Source: Ahaetulla prasina (Eukaryota; Chordata; Lepidosauria; Squamata; Colubridae). From it: a stretch of 64,000 nt of DNA. Both the position numbers and the translations under genes were made by a program. The DNA lies in assembly GCF_028640845.1 (NCBI RefSeq), contig NC_080539.1, forward strand, positions 108,484,554-108,548,553, in the 5' to 3' direction. The notes beneath the pieces are model-generated. The model made no database searches. It was not told where the DNA came from and saw only the letters and a list, made by a program, of their open reading frames with translations. Positions 44,006-57,480 of this stretch are shown piece by piece (within the stretch, counting starts at the first letter, position 1; each line of letters begins with the position of its first letter).

Positions 44006-46785
44006 ATTTTAATGTTTACAGTTGAGGCACAAGTTCTAGGCCACCACACCAATGTATTGTTCCCTTCTGCAATGCTGGAGGAATCTTCTGATTCTCATTC
44101 GTGACTTCCCAGCTGAGCCAAGAAATCAGCTTTTGTCCAAGGCTTCAAAGAAGCGCCAGCTTTTCTCCCAGTGGTAGTCTAGATTTGTGGAAATGGTAGC
44201 TTTGTGTTCTGACAAAGCCAAAATGGATTGAATCAATTCAAGAGTTAGGTGATAGCTTTGGTATGTTTTTTACTTTGCTCTTCATATGCACATTCATAAG
44301 CCTGGACATATTTTCATAATGAAAAAAAAAACATTTACTGTGTCCTGTTGATTTTTTTTATCAAGAGTAAATGATAAGGTGCTGATGAATATTCATGTAA
44401 AATAAGAGTGAATTAAAGAAGTTTTATAAAATATTAAGTTCATGTGTCTTATTTCGATTACACTTATTCCTTTTTGGAGAAAAAAAAACACACACACACA
44501 CCACAGTTCCCTTATCCAAGGTAATTCATCCCACACGAATAAAAAAAAAACCCACGGAAACTAGTCCAAAATCCACAACTCTTTTTATACACTAATACAA
44601 AAGTCTCTGGGGAGCCAAATATAAAAGAGTGCATGGTGTGTTATTAAATATAAAGGTTTTAAAGGGAAGTTTTTCATGAAATAGGATTACAGTATTATTC
44701 TACCATACCTATTTAAGGATCTTTGAAGCTACTAGTGACTTTTGGAGCTGGACATCTGGAGGGTAGCCCTACACACAGGAATACCAAGAAACTAGCTTGG
44801 TATAAAAGACCCTAAACCCTAGCTGTATTTGCATGTAGTAATGTAGTGCCTGAGGTAATGAAGTAATGTAGACTGCATGAGGTAATATAGTGCCTCAATT
44901 GGGCCTCCTGTTCCTACCAGAACCAGTTCAGGACATGTTACCTTGCACCAGGCTTGGGGTCACCCCCAACTTTCTGGGAGGATCATCAGTATCAAGGCCT
45001 ACTTCCTTGCCACTACGGCCAGTGTGGTTCCTTCCTATATCTTTAAGTGCTGCTTTGCATCTAAATATGGCAGGCTGAGGGAAGGAAGCATTCCTAATTC
45101 TTCATTTTTTAAAAAAAGGCAAAAACGAAGAACACAATAATAACTTAAATACAGTAGTAACTGAGATGGCTAGCTGACTGGCTTCAGAAACCTCCCAGAA
45201 CTCCATTTTGTTCCTGCCTATCAGAAACTGAAATCCTTATTCAGTGGCAGCTTGGGAAAGTCCAGCAGGAGGAAGGGCATCTTAAGAAAGAAGTCATTCC
45301 TCCAAATCAGTATTCAGGTATGAAAAGTGGAGTGTCATCAGCTTCCTTAAACCCAGTTTATGGCTCTATATACCTGCCTCTGGGATAATCAGTACTGACA
45401 TCAATGGGCAGAGACAACTACGTCTCTTGTCTTTGCTTTCCCTATCAAAATATAATGTTGCTAATAAAATAATCCAACAGATATGGTAGAATTCTACAGA
45501 TATGGTAGAACTGTAATCCTGTTTCATGAAAAACTTCCATGCTTCTGATTCAGGTTCAAGAGGCAGTTTTCCGAGCTCGCTGAGATATATGTATTCTTTC
45601 TGCATGCATATGACTCACAGTTGGAATGGAAAAATAAGTTGCAAAAAATGTCTCTTTAAAAACAAAATCATAGTTATTATATCTACAATATTTTTTTAAA
45701 AAAAGTTAAGGTGAAAATACTATAATAAAGTAATGAAAACTGTTTAAATAGAATATATTATCATCACATACAGTAATACAAGCTTACACGATGTTGAATT
45801 CACTAAGCTAATTTAAACAACCAGCCTTGTGTGGCATCTTACCTGAGATTTTTCTTTTGTTGCCCATGTGGAATTTCAAATAAATTACCGTTGTTAATGA
45901 TCTGATGTGCCATAATATTAGGCTAATGGACTGTGTGCAGCTTAGTAGATATGTTAAAATCTCTAAAAATAGCACTGAGTAACTATGGTACTGAACAGCT
46001 TTTGTGGAATCTGCAGCTCCAAAGAAAAAAGAAAAAGGATTTCTGGTTAAGATCGTGTAAGCATCAATTGATCCATACTTTGAATTCTTATAGAAGTCAA
46101 CTAAAACATCACGGGCTGGCTCCATAAATGGCACACCAATTCATTTTCATTGCTTGCAGTATAACTGAATGGCATACCCACACTTACCATTTATGTTAAT
46201 CCTTTTGCGTGCTCATGTTGGCTTGCCTCTGAAACAGTTTGAGGCAGTCCTGTCTGAATTGAAATACTTGGGCAAGGACATCAAAGGGATTTTCTCAGCT
46301 TCTGGCTACTACTTCCTCCCTTTGTTGTGGCCCTCCAGTCTTTCTCTCCCAGGAAAATAGCCCATTGCTTTTCTTCCAGTGTGCAGATCTTCTGGGACAT
46401 AAATGTTTTTATATGTGAAACACATACATACACTTAAATGGAATGTATATACACAAAGTTAAAACATGAAAATGCACTACATGCAGCTACAGCTAGGGTA
46501 AAAATTCCTTACTTACTACTATGCTTTCTATTTGCTTTTTAGTATTTTCCTAACCATAATACTAAAAGAATGTAAATTTTGGGTTGGTTCCTGTTCTGAA
46601 ATGCAGAAGAATGCTTTTAAAAAATTACTTTCCCTGAGCTTCCTTTTTTTTAAAAAAATATTTTTCTTTAAAAAAAAAACAGTAATAGCAGACAATACAA
46701 ACTTAACTCAAGAAGGAAAGAAGGAAGTGCATGAAAAAAAGATATTCTCTTGATTTGTCATTTGTATTTCTACTTTAACTGTCAT

Positions 46786-46792
46786 AGATGAT

Positions 46793-46866
<74 letters not shown>
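46786..46866 (+). repeat. (GATA)n microsatellite
   Basis: About 19 GATA units run nearly perfectly from gatgatagata. A T-rich run and the repeat end ttattggccaagtgtgattg follow, then ggacacacaaggaatttgtc at about 46890. This looks like a minus-strand LINE 3' end abutting the microsatellite. Confidence 0.95.
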
Positions 46867-46867
<1 letters not shown>

Positions 46868-46945
46868 TTTTTTATTGGCCAAGTGTGATTGGACACACAA
46901 GGAATTTGTCTTGTGCATACGCTCTCAGTGTACATAAAAGATACC
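46867..46945 (-). repeat. LINE-like 3' end next to GATA tract
   Basis: The stretch ttattggccaagtgtgattg to ctctcagtgtacataaaaga is a repeat end I associate with snake LINEs. It sits directly at the microsatellite border. The family is not certain. Confidence 0.4.
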
Positions 46946-47175
46946 TTTCATTTTTCTCTAGTAAGCCAGTGTTTTTCATTTTCCAATGTTTCTACAAGTT
47001 CTTTATATTCTAGTTTATCATTTGGACATAGTTTATCCTATATGCAGAACATTGTTGTCAATGTACATGCTACTTTCTGTCCCCTTTCTTCAACTATCTC
47101 CTGAAGTATTTCAATTATCATACCACTTTGTGTCATTTTCTCCCAGTGCTGACCAAACACAAAAGGCAAGACTGC

Positions 47176-47176
<1 letters not shown>

Positions 47177-47237
<61 letters not shown>

Positions 47238-47239
47238 CA
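47177..47239 (+). repeat. (TTTC)n(TC)n microsatellite
   Basis: About eight tttc units are followed by about twelve tc units and a short ctttcttt end. It is a simple repeat. Confidence 0.95.
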
Positions 47240-47865
47240 CCTGGGATCTTTAGTCCCCTCTAGTGACTAATTTCTGAAATCATAAAGTCTTGATTTTTTG
47301 TTATGATTTAAGGTAAACTAAACAATTCAATTTATGTCAAGGAGCTGTTTATTTATAACCAAGTTTGTGAAAATACTGCAGGTGCATCAAAGTTTATTTT
47401 GAGAGGAAAATTACTTTGTGCTTCAAATTATAGCAAAAGTGTTCTGAAATGTGTTTGGTTTATCTTTAGTGCATTTAAAAGATCTGGAGATGCACATAAG
47501 AGCCTTTTTTGAAATAATGTTACAGATCAGACCGTTCTTGGTAATATATTTTTAAAGACGCCAGAACAATTCTTGGGTGTCATGAAAGAAATGCCCCTGA
47601 AGTCCTTTATATGGAAACTCTGCTAAAAGGAAAGGACAGTGAATTCATTTACATTCATTTGTTCAAGACTGATCTTCCCAGTGGTATATATATCCAATCA
47701 CTTTACTTAATTGTTTCTGAAGGTTTGCCTATCAACTCAACAACCCTTTCCACGTGGGAAAGCAAATAGCTTTATATTTCTCGAGAGCAAAGTATTTTTA
47801 TGGTATTTAAAAAAATAAATCTAGTTATTTCTTTTAGTTTCCCAAGATGTTAGAAGAAATAATTC

Positions 47866-48228
47866 TACAAGATCCAATCTGGGTCAGTTACTGGGACCAG
47901 AGGTTTAGTCTTCCAAGCTTTTGGACATGTGCAGGAAGGAGCCCATGCTCAGGGAACTTCTCTCTCCTGGAATTTGTGCTTTGGATCGTATTTATATGAT
48001 GCTTTCTATTGGTTGATTAGGAGTGAGGACTTGGCAGCACAAGGAAGAAACAGTCAATTGCCAGCCATCAACACACTAATCAACCAATAGGAAGGCCTTA
48101 CATAAATGCGACTTAAAGCTCACATTCTGGTAGAGAGAAATTCCTTGAGGATGGGCTCTAGCACAAGTCCGAAAACTCAGAAGACTAAACCTCTGGTTCC
48201 GGTGACAAACCCAGATTGGATCTTACAA
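47866..48228. mobile_element. fold-back element (long inverted repeat)
   Basis: The left arm (47866-48020) starts tacaagatccaatctggg and ends ctattggttgattag. The right arm (48075-48228) is its diverged reverse complement, starting actaatcaaccaatagga and ending ccagattggatcttaca. The arms are about 155 bp with a spacer of 54 bp. Shared landmarks are accagaggtttagtctt and gagcccatgctcagggaa or their complements. No TSD is evident and I do not know the family. Confidence 0.8.
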
Positions 48229-48677
48229 CATTATCCTGGGAGATGTATATTGGCCTTCATTCGTGAGAAATAATTCTGATAATCTGGCTCTTTAATTAGG
48301 ATTCACTCTTACCACACAGATAAGGATCAACTTGCGTGCATAAGTGCACCAGCAGGCCCACCATCCCTGTCCAAATAATTCCCAATTATTTGTAATAATT
48401 CTATGTGTTTAGGGCTATGTTTTGCCAATTTATATCCTTTTTTTGTGCCATTTTTTTTCATGGGTCCATGTCTTTGTCTATTCTGTTACTTGTTTTCTTG
48501 TACTTGTTGACAAATAAATAAATAATATTAATAACAACAACTTTTAAGTAGTGAGAATTTCCTCCAATGCAGGGTTTGCAATTTTCCAGTGATACACAGG
48601 ATTACATTCTATGAGATAGGATCATTCACGTTAAAGTGTGGGGTTTTAATTTCACACAGAGCCATTACTCTAGAACA

Positions 48678-48822
48678 TTTTTTTTTTTTTGCATTTATAT
48701 CCCGCCCTTCTCCGAAGACTCAGGGCGGCTTACACTATGTCAAGCAATAGTCTTCATCCATTTGTATACTATATACAAAGTCAACTTATTGCCCCCCAAC
48801 AATCTGGGTCCTCAATTTTCTT
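48678..48822 (-). repeat. tRNA-derived SINE, truncated, minus orientation
   Basis: After a T run it reads tttatatcccgcccttctcc through gccccccaacaatctgggtc and stops at ctcaattttc. It lacks the tRNA-like head present at 13590-13860. Confidence 0.7.
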
Positions 48823-51004
48823 ACAGTATATTTAAATACAGAGCTAGATGAAGATGTGAGCAAAGTAAACCAGTGAGATTATTATCATGCTCAAAATAGG
48901 AAAAAAAATAGTATGGGCTGAACTTTGTCCCTCTTTCATATTACATTCTCTGCAACTTAGCAGCATTATGGAGAAAGAATTGGTAACCCCGCGTAGTTGG
49001 TTTTTTTTAAATGATGTTGGACTAGTAAAACAATAGAAGATATCAAACAGAAGATATCAAGTTTATGTGAAGTCAGCAGCAAACCATGAAAAGCTATCTA
49101 TAATCAAAATATAAAGCCCAAAAGATGTACTGAATGTCCAAACAAAAAATGTTTAAACAAAGGGAAGAGGATACATAAACAGAAAGAATGGCTAAGTCAC
49201 ATGTTTTGAGACTGCCTACTGTTTTATTTAAGTAATCAAAAACTCAGTGAGTTTTTTCTTTTTTCATGAAAGGAAATGATATTAACAAGACAAACAAAGG
49301 ACAAGAGAAGAATGTAAGACAGCTGGTGGAGAAGTTCAAGTGATTATTTTTCTTGAGTATGTAACTTTTTATGTGTTTTGTTCTTGAGAATAGTTTTATT
49401 GGAATCTGTGCAAAGTTCAGTTTGTACACAAGTTTCCTACAGTTTTTGTAAATCCACAACTCAAATGAGTTTTCATCTCAAAAATAATGTTCTATTCAAA
49501 ATGACATTTTGTCATTTTGACATTTAAATGTGGCTAGTAATTCCTGCTTTTTGAAAAGCATTGAGAATAAATTGCTACAATTCTTGTATCTACTTTCCCA
49601 TTAAAAATTGTTACCATAGAAGTTCTTACATAAGGAAGGAAGCATTGTCTTCTGCCTTAGTACAATATAAGGGTTTAGGATGGAAGTGGTCAGTGAATAG
49701 AATGAAACGTAATTAGAAATAAAATGTCCAAAATGTTTGAAAGAGGGATGTGGAAGAGCATGGACCAAACTACACAGATTTTTAAAGTACACGTTTTGTA
49801 TGGCTGTTTTGAAAGCTTCTCTGGCTGTCTTTACCAAATGAAGTAGCTGCACATGGTAGCCCCATCCCCCTTGTCCCTATTTTCATTAACTGCCTGGCTT
49901 TAGATCAAGTGATCCAAGATCCTGCTTTATGCTTCAATTCACCTAGAATGCAAGAAGAACCAAAACAGACAAGCAGGATAACTCATCCACTTATTCCATG
50001 CCTTTGGAACGTCTATTCTGAGACATGTTTAGAAGATCTGAAAAGAGATGTTCTAAACATAGTTTATAAAGTTATTTACTTAGTTCTTTCTCCTACATTG
50101 CTGCTGCCTTTTTAGTGTATAGTCTCAAGGGGATTTTGTGGGTACAGTGGAAGTCATGCCCCTTTCAGCAACTTTCTAGGCGTTCAAAAGGAATCTCTTG
50201 GGTATGGGGGGAAGATCTTCAAAATATTTTGGTCTGTTAAGACTCCTTTATAAAGTCTATTACCCACTCATAGAAATCTCATTGGAAACATATCTTAGTA
50301 TCTCCTAAACTTTAGTAAACCTGAACTATTTAAGATCTATTATTGGCTATTTAGACTTCTTCAAGCATGTGAGTCTGCTGTGAACTGAGATTACATTTTG
50401 CTCCTGTTTGGGTTTCAAGATTTGTTTTGCTAGATTAAAATTATACATTAGATTCAAAAAGATTGGTTGTTTGGTGGTCTTAAATAAGAATGCCAATATT
50501 GGGGGTCATTTCCACGCTGATGACTTATAACATCTTCACTGCATTATCGAGCCATTGTTGGAAGTGAGCAACAACTTGTCTGTATTATTATAATTCTGGG
50601 AAACAATGCTTTAAGAAATCTGGAAGATGCTATACCCTTATGCAAAAAATTATCTACCCAGAAAAAACCAAAAACAAAATCAATTTAAAGCTTGTTTGTA
50701 GTGTATTTTTGAAAACTGCATGTAAGGTATGTCTATCTCACATAAACTAAATGAAAAAAACAAATACATTGAGAACAGACAGATAATTGTTGTACTGTAA
50801 CAATATATACAGAAGGAACATGCCAAAAGATTTCATAAATAGCATATTATTGTCCATTATATATAGGAGCAGTTGACTTTATCCATACTTCAATTTACTG
50901 TATTGGAGACATCCCCTATGATGTGAGGATATGATGTGATGTGAGAAACAAAGAATTTATGCCACCTATCGAGTCGAAAAAACAATTAAATGCGTAATAT
51001 GGTA

Positions 51005-51080
51005 TAGGGTTTCCTGCCTAAGCGGGGGTTGGACTAGAAGACCTCCAAGGTCCCTTCCAACTTTGTTATTCTATTCTAAT
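51005..51080 (+). mobile_element. CR1 3' UTR fragment
   Basis: The sequence gggtttcctgcctaagcggg, then ggttggactagaagacctcc and aaggtcccttccaacttt is the CR1 3' end as at 25561-25620. It is followed by a ttattctattctaat tail. Confidence 0.8.
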
Positions 51081-51644
51081 ACCATTTCCTTTTGGCATAA
51101 GCAATGTTTACTCAGACATTTCTAGACCTTCCTTAAACATGAAACATCTTTTAACAAGTGATTATAAAGATGATTATATTTAACTTGCATTTTATTGTTC
51201 AGTACAAAACAAAAAGCTACTCTTAAGACATTTGATCTTGATCTTTGAGGAGCAAGAGAAATCAGTAGGCATTACCATATTATAAAAATAATTAATAATG
51301 ATTAGCAATGCATCAATGTCTATACATAAAATAATAGTTTTTTAAAATATTAATTCTTGTTTAATATGTCAAATGGCTTTCTTTTGGTAAATTATATAAT
51401 TATGTACAATTATATAATTCTGTATAATTTGTTTCATAATTGTCTATTAGTTCAAATAATATTTAAGTTGTTTCAAATGCAGTCAGTACTAAAGTGCACC
51501 AAAATTAAATCTGACAACTTTCGGTGAGACAAAAGGTAAAAGAATTTCATAAATTTGATAATATTTTACAGTCATTCCATACAATCTAGAATTGCAGATT
51601 CATAGAATATATCTAAGCAATTCTGATGGGATAGAAGATTAACA

Positions 51645-51915
51645 GATTATCAGAGTTGGAAGGTACCTTGTAGGTAATCTAATCCAACTCTCTGCCCAAG
51701 CAGGAGACCCTACACCGTTGCTGACAAATGGCAGTCCAATCTCTTCTTGAAAGCCTCCAGTGATGAAGCTCCCACAACTTCTAAAGGCAAGCTGTTCCAT
51801 TGGTTGATTGTTCTCACTGTCAGAAAATTCCTCCTTACTTCTAGGTTGAATCTCTCCTTGATCAGTTTCCATCCATTATTCCATGTCTAGCCTTCAGGTG
51901 CTTTGGAAAATTTTT
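51645..51915 (-). mobile_element. CR1 LINE 3' end, minus orientation
   Basis: From the left it reads cagagttggaaggtacctt, then caactctctgcccaagcagg, and on the minus strand the frame includes METDQGEIQPRSKEEFSDSE and related CR1 tail residues. It parallels 25380-25620 in reverse. The frame is degraded. Confidence 0.8.
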
Positions 51916-52365
51916 GGAAGATCTGCAAAATTCCTTGGGGAAAAAAATCTTATATTATAAATGAGTCAATGATGATCTAGGAAAACTAACTTACTGGTTT
52001 CTCCATTTCCTTTTAGAAAGAAATACAGACACTGATATGAGAAAGTCTTAAAAAGTTGTGATCCACTGAAGTAATTGGATGCATTATATAATTTTCCCAC
52101 TGGATATTAAATATTCCTTTAATATTCCCACAATCATTGTAGAGGTTATTAAGAGGTATTGTATGTATTGTGTTATTCACCAAATGTGTGTTTCATGAGT
52201 TATACAAGCCTCAATATTTGTTTATAAATACACTATCAAGCAAAAGTTTTAATAACTTTGACCAATCCTAGGTAACATACAGCATTGTCAGCCATGGATT
52301 CACATTATTGGCAAGATAAGATTCTTATCTTTCTGTAGCACCTCAAATGCTACAGAATGCACTTA

Positions 52366-52582
52366 AACTTATATACCGCTTTACAGTGCTTTACAGCCCT
52401 TTCTAAGCAGTTTACAGAGTCAGCATATTGCCCCCAATAATCTTGGTCCTCATTTTACCCACCTTGGAAGGATGGGTCAACCTTGGGCTGGTGAAATTCG
52501 AACAGCCAAATTGCAGGCAGCCAGCAGTCAGCAGAAGTAGCCTGCAGTACTGCACTCTATCCACTGAGCCACCACAGCTCAT
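52366..52582 (-). repeat. tRNA-derived SINE, minus orientation
   Basis: It reads cttatataccgctttacagt, tttacagagtcagcatattg, then ggtcctcattttacccacct, and ends tatccactgagccaccac. It is the reverse complement of the 33936-34162 family. Confidence 0.75.
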
Positions 52583-53980
52583 CTCCAAAAGATTTGGATG
52601 GAGTACAATAGGAGGGTGAAGATCTATTCATTATTAAAGCATGATAAAAATCATTTGATCAGCAAGAAACATTGTGAAATACAAAGCATGCAGACCATGT
52701 CTGAGTCTATCCTCTTTTATTTGGAAATGAGCTCCTTAGGATATAGCAGGACTTACTAATAAACAAATGTGCCTACAACTATCTTCAGAATTAGTACAAT
52801 TAGGGAGTAATGCTAATTCTACTTCACATGTTGAGAAATAGATTGTCAAACAAGGTGGGTTTTTTTGCTTGTGTATTTTTTTTTACCTTAATGATATTCC
52901 ATTATATAGGAATTAAAACCAAATCATTTAAATTAAGCATTACAATTGGAGTATAATTACTAGTTTCAATGTGCACATCATTAATACAGCATAAATGTTT
53001 CTGTTCATGAAATTAACTCTTAGTGATTTTTAATTACAAGAGAAAACAGGTTGAGTTACTTCCTTCTTCAATTACATTGGTGCCAATAATCAAATAACCT
53101 TCATACTGGGATTACATGGCAGTTCCTGGAAAGAGCAACAAAAGGTCATAAAAGAGTCTTTTGTGTTAGTTGTCAGTCAAAGGAGTATCTGGCCGTCTGA
53201 GCTGTGAACCAATATTCCTCTCAGATTGCTCTCTTTATGCTAGTTAGCAATTCAATTGCATTCAGAGAGCTGAAAGGTTTAGTGAAAATAGTTACCTGTT
53301 CTTGAATCACTCTTTTTGTAACACTTTCCTTTTCACAAACACAACTTGTAATTCAAGCTGAAGGGATTCTCTGGTGTCTCTTCTGTTCCCATGCTTTAGC
53401 TGAGAACCTTTTTTGTTTGCCAGTGTAACAGGGCAAATGAGGACACATGATTAACCAACCCTATTATCCATATGTTCTCTCTAATATTACAGAGAACATG
53501 CTAATGAGATCTTTTCTATCAGACCTTAACAGATAGAATGAAGTATTTGGCACTGCAGTATACAACAACTAGACCAATTCCGCCTCCTATATTTCTAGTT
53601 CTTTCTCTTTCCTTCAGAATGTGAATTATTTTTGGCTTCATGTGCCCTTACATAATAGTGTTTGATATTTTCCTCACTACCCTATATGCTCTTTCCCCCC
53701 CCCCCTCTAACAAGTCTCACTGAGCTTTGCATTGAAGTTAAATCATGAATGGGCATACTAGAAGTTTGCTTCTTCTAAAGGCAGCATTACATTTAAAATT
53801 AATGGCATGTATATGACTGAGACATTTCAATTCTCTTCCTGTTTTAAGGATGAATATTTAGATTGCATATGATGTCATGTTTTCTTCCTGTCTATTATTG
53901 TTCTGTTCTTTTTTGTCTACTATTTTTTCCCTTAATGATTTTACTTGTGAACTGGTCAGTCACTGGGACATGGGCAGGAT

Positions 53981-54244
53981 CAGTGGATTCAAAAAAAATT
54001 ACTACCAGTTCTGTGGGTGTGGCTTGGTGGGTGTGGCATGGGTTGGTGGGAATGACTTGGTGGGCCTGACAGGGGAAGGTTACTGCAAATTCTCCATTTC
54101 TTCCAGATCAGCTGGGACTCGGGAGGCAGAGAATAGATGGGGGCGGGGCCAGTCAGAAGTTGTATTTACCGGTTCTCCGAAGTACTCAAAATTTCCACTA
54201 CTGGTTCTCCAGAATTGGTCAGAACCTGCTGAAACCCATCTCTA
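53981..54244. mobile_element. hAT MITE with near-perfect TSD
   Basis: This 264-bp element is inverted relative to 38101-38373. Its ends are cagtggattcaaaaaaaatt and gctgaaacccatctcta. Flanks are ggcaggat (53973-53980) and ggcagcat (54245-54252), seven of eight bases matching. The inside holds gtgggtgtggcttggtggg and accggttctccgaagtactc. Confidence 0.85.
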
Positions 54245-54753
54245 GGCAGCATGCAGATTTTAAAATAAGTATGTTTTGCCTGTGTTTAATCAATGCAGAG
54301 TTCATAATAGTAAGAAGTGGGTGAAATATATGTTTAATTAATCTCAATAATCATAATAATTTTAATATATTTTAAATCTTTGCAGAAGTATCTAAAACCA
54401 GCAGTAATGCTATACTGTACTGAATGACAGAAGCATAATATTGATGTTATTTAGAAAAGGGAATGCTAACAGGCATTTGTCCTAATTTTGTGGCTATCTC
54501 ATTGGGAAGTTAAGCCAAGATTAGCAGTTAAGCGTGACATTTCAACTTTGTTATTTTCATAGTTGGAAATTTTTTTAGTTCCTAGAGAGGCTTTGAGGAG
54601 AAGCAACTTTGTCAGACTATCTATTTTTTAAAAAACAAATAGGCTTGTGCAGATGCCATCTGTAGATGTTATAGATGTTTTAGGGCCTCTCGACACTGCT
54701 GAGCAGGCATGACAAATGCTGCATTGACTTATACCTTGTTCTATATATCATAC

Positions 54754-55119
54754 ATAAATACACAGGGACCCGGTGGCCCAGTGGCTAAAATGCTGAGCTT
54801 GTCGATCGAAAGGTCGCCAGTTCAATAGTTCAAATCCCTAGTGACACGTAACAGGGTGAGCTCCCATTACTTGTCCCAGATTCTGCCAACCTAGCAGTTC
54901 GAAAGCATGTAAAAAATGCAAGTAGAAAAATAGGGACCACGTTTGGTGGGAAGGTGACAGTGTTCTGTGCACCTTTGGCCTTTAGTCATGCCGGCCACAT
55001 GACCAAAGAGACATCTTCGGACAGCGCTGGCTCTTCGCCTTTGAAACGGAGATGAGCACCACTCCCTGGAGTCAGGAACAACTAGCACATCTGTGTGAGG
55101 GGAACCTTTACCTTTACCT
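54754..55119 (+). repeat. SINE with Bov-B-like tail and 12-bp TSD
   Basis: The tRNA-like head reads ggtggcccagtggctaaaat and gcttgtcgatcgaaaggtcg, with a B-box-like agttcaaatccctag. The tail is ggagtcaggaacaactagca and ggaacctttacctttacctt. The flanks carry the perfect duplication tatatatcatac at 54742-54753 and 55120-55131. The Bov-B-like end suggests mobilisation by that LINE, as in the Sauria SINE family. Confidence 0.85.
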
Positions 55120-55274
55120 TATATATCATACCTGTATAATAGGTAATGGGAGGAGATGTTCTGTGCACAGAACAACTATTTTTGGACAATCAGAGCATGG
55201 AGTGAGATCTCTGTGCTTCTTATGGTTTGCTCTTTACAGAATATGCTTTGGAAGGAACCTGAAAATGAAATGAA

Positions 55275-55543
55275 AGTTATTTTTTTTAATTTGAATTTAT
55301 ATCCCGCCCTTCTCCGAAGACTCAGGGCGGCTTACATTGTGTTAAGCAATAGTCTCATCCATTTGTATATTATATACAAAGTCAACTTCTATTGCCCCCA
55401 ACAATCTGAGTCCTCATTTTACCTACCTTATAAAGGATGGAAGGCTGAGTCAACCTTGGGCCTGGTGGGACTTGAACTTGCAGTAATTGCAAGCAGCTGT
55501 GTTAATAACAGACTGCATTAGTCAGTTGAGCCACCAGAGGCCC
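55275..55543 (-). repeat. tRNA-derived SINE, minus orientation
   Basis: After a T run it reads tttatatcccgcccttctcc, aagactcagggcggcttaca, and ends gttgagccaccagaggccc. It is a close relative of 13590-13860. Confidence 0.75.
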
Positions 55544-57480
55544 TTCTGTTGGCCATTCTGTTTTCATTTGCCATTCTGTTTTCATTCTTCTAAGTCAGTG
55601 TTGTCTCTTGCAACTAGAATGTTAAACCATGTTCTGTTTTCAGTTCTCCAGTCTGGGCCAGCTGAGACCAAGTTTAGGCCAGGTATGGCTCTAGCTTTGT
55701 GATCTAAGGAGGTTTTTTGAGCAAGCATCAGACATGGAGGGAATAGACAGGACAGTGGGAGACACTGTAGAAGAACTGCTGAGGGAGAAAGATGGAAAAA
55801 ATAGATTGGTGAGTCAGTTACTGTGAAAGATCCCTCTTAGTTGAGTTGCTAATTCATAGCAAACAATTATAAATGTCTGATTATTTGTTTGTCTGCAAAC
55901 TGTCAGTGTGTCATATTGAAATACCATCTGTTGGAATATAAACTCTGCTGATGTGAATTGGTTGACAACTAATCCTGTCTCCATAATTTACCATGGAAAA
56001 GTACCAATGATAAAAAGTGAGAGGTTATAATTCTCCTTTACTCTTAGGAGAACAAGAGTCTGTGGCATTTATTTCATATACTCGGTTATAGAGAAATGAA
56101 CACATCATATGAAGAAGCAAGGAATCAGAAATTAAGCCTGAAGCCAACCAGATTTTGTCCAGTTTAACTGCCATACTTCAGTATCAGTTGGGCCTTGACT
56201 GACTAAAAACCTGGATTTATTTAAGTCATGTAGGCAATGCATCAAGTATTAGAAATCAATCAAAAACCTGTACAGACAGAGTTTGCTCATGGATTGCACT
56301 TTATTAAGTGAAACCAAAAAAAAAAACACAAACAAACCCAAAAAACTATCTAATTCTGTTCAGAATCATCTTTATAAAATTTGATTCTATAAAGAGACTG
56401 GGGAAACAATCAATTTGATGTTTTCTCTATACAAAATAGCCCAACCGCTTCACCAACTTGATCATTCATTCTTTGGATCATATATGTGATAACCATATAT
56501 ATGATAATCTTTAAGTCATAATCTGGTTAGTAATATGGGAGTGCCATTTACCTATCACTTTAACAATTATATTTTGGATTATTTGTGAGTTCAAAGCCAT
56601 GTGAATATGTCAGTGACAGGAAGCGTAAAATTGTCTTTCCTACTGTTCAAACAAAGATGAAATTCCAGCTCATTTTTTAAAAAAGTTTAGTCTTAATAGT
56701 CCATATTTTCCCCTTGCCCCACTTTAAGATGCTATCACTGTTATTACAAGGAACATTTTCACAGAAGAAACAAGAAACATTTTTTTTCAGCAGTGTGTAT
56801 GCAGAATGGGAGAGAGAAAAGTGATGAGTTATGTACATATGTAGTCCTGGTTGAACCCAAAATTGGTGAGATCACGACTCTTCCGCATGGTAGTAGGATA
56901 TAGCTATTGAGCACAAAAGTAGGGAATCAAGTTAGCCTGGTGACTATTTTCAAAACAAGGGGAATGATTTCTGAAAGCTGAAATAGTGAACAGGAAAGCC
57001 TCATCATTCTGCAAGGAGAAGATAATTTTTAATGGTAAGGGAGACTTCAGAACTGTTGTTTCTTTGCAGAGAGCAAAGAAAGGCTCACTTTAATTGGCGA
57101 GGAACAAGTCCCTGGCATGCTATCTATAGTGCAATATTTTTATTCTTGTTTGCTCTTAGTTTTCAGTTATTTGGTTTCAAAGCAAGATTTTCTGATACAT
57201 TTAAGAATGAAAACAAGTAAGATTCCATTTTGCAAAAAAAGAAAAGAGAGGAAGAGAGAGAAAGGGAGAGAAAAAAGAAAGAAAGAAATGATTTTTTTAA
57301 AAAGAAGAAAACTCCCTATTTAAAATTTAATGTTCCAGAATTTTATTGTCAAACTATCAAAGATTAATAGTTCTGTGTTGGTACAGCTGCTTATAAACTG
57401 TTTCCTGTGACCCAGATTGGTACAAAAAGTAGGCACTGCAGTAGAGTACTTTTAGCATCTTATTCCTTTTTGATTACAAC

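Larger units (their letters stand above)
44006..57480. other. PTPRK-THEMIS intergenic region
   Basis: I found no coding exon here. It holds GATA and pyrimidine microsatellites (46786-46866, 47177-47239), a fold-back element (47866-48228), SINEs (48678-48822, 52366-52582, 54754-55119, 55275-55543), CR1 pieces (51005-51080, 51645-51915) and a hAT MITE (53981-54244). I see nothing recognisable in 44430-46780, 48830-51000, 52600-53970 or 55550-57240. A purine-rich tract lies at 57233-57306. Confidence 0.6.

Noticed and set aside
54763..54850. tRNA gene (also 59105-59180 and 33936-34010)
   Set aside because: The A/B-box-like heads belong to SINEs with long tails and target duplications; no complete cloverleaf is present.
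57392..57397. Firm THEMIS TATA box
   Set aside because: TATAAA occurs often in this AT-rich DNA, and nothing in the sequence fixes the transcription start.
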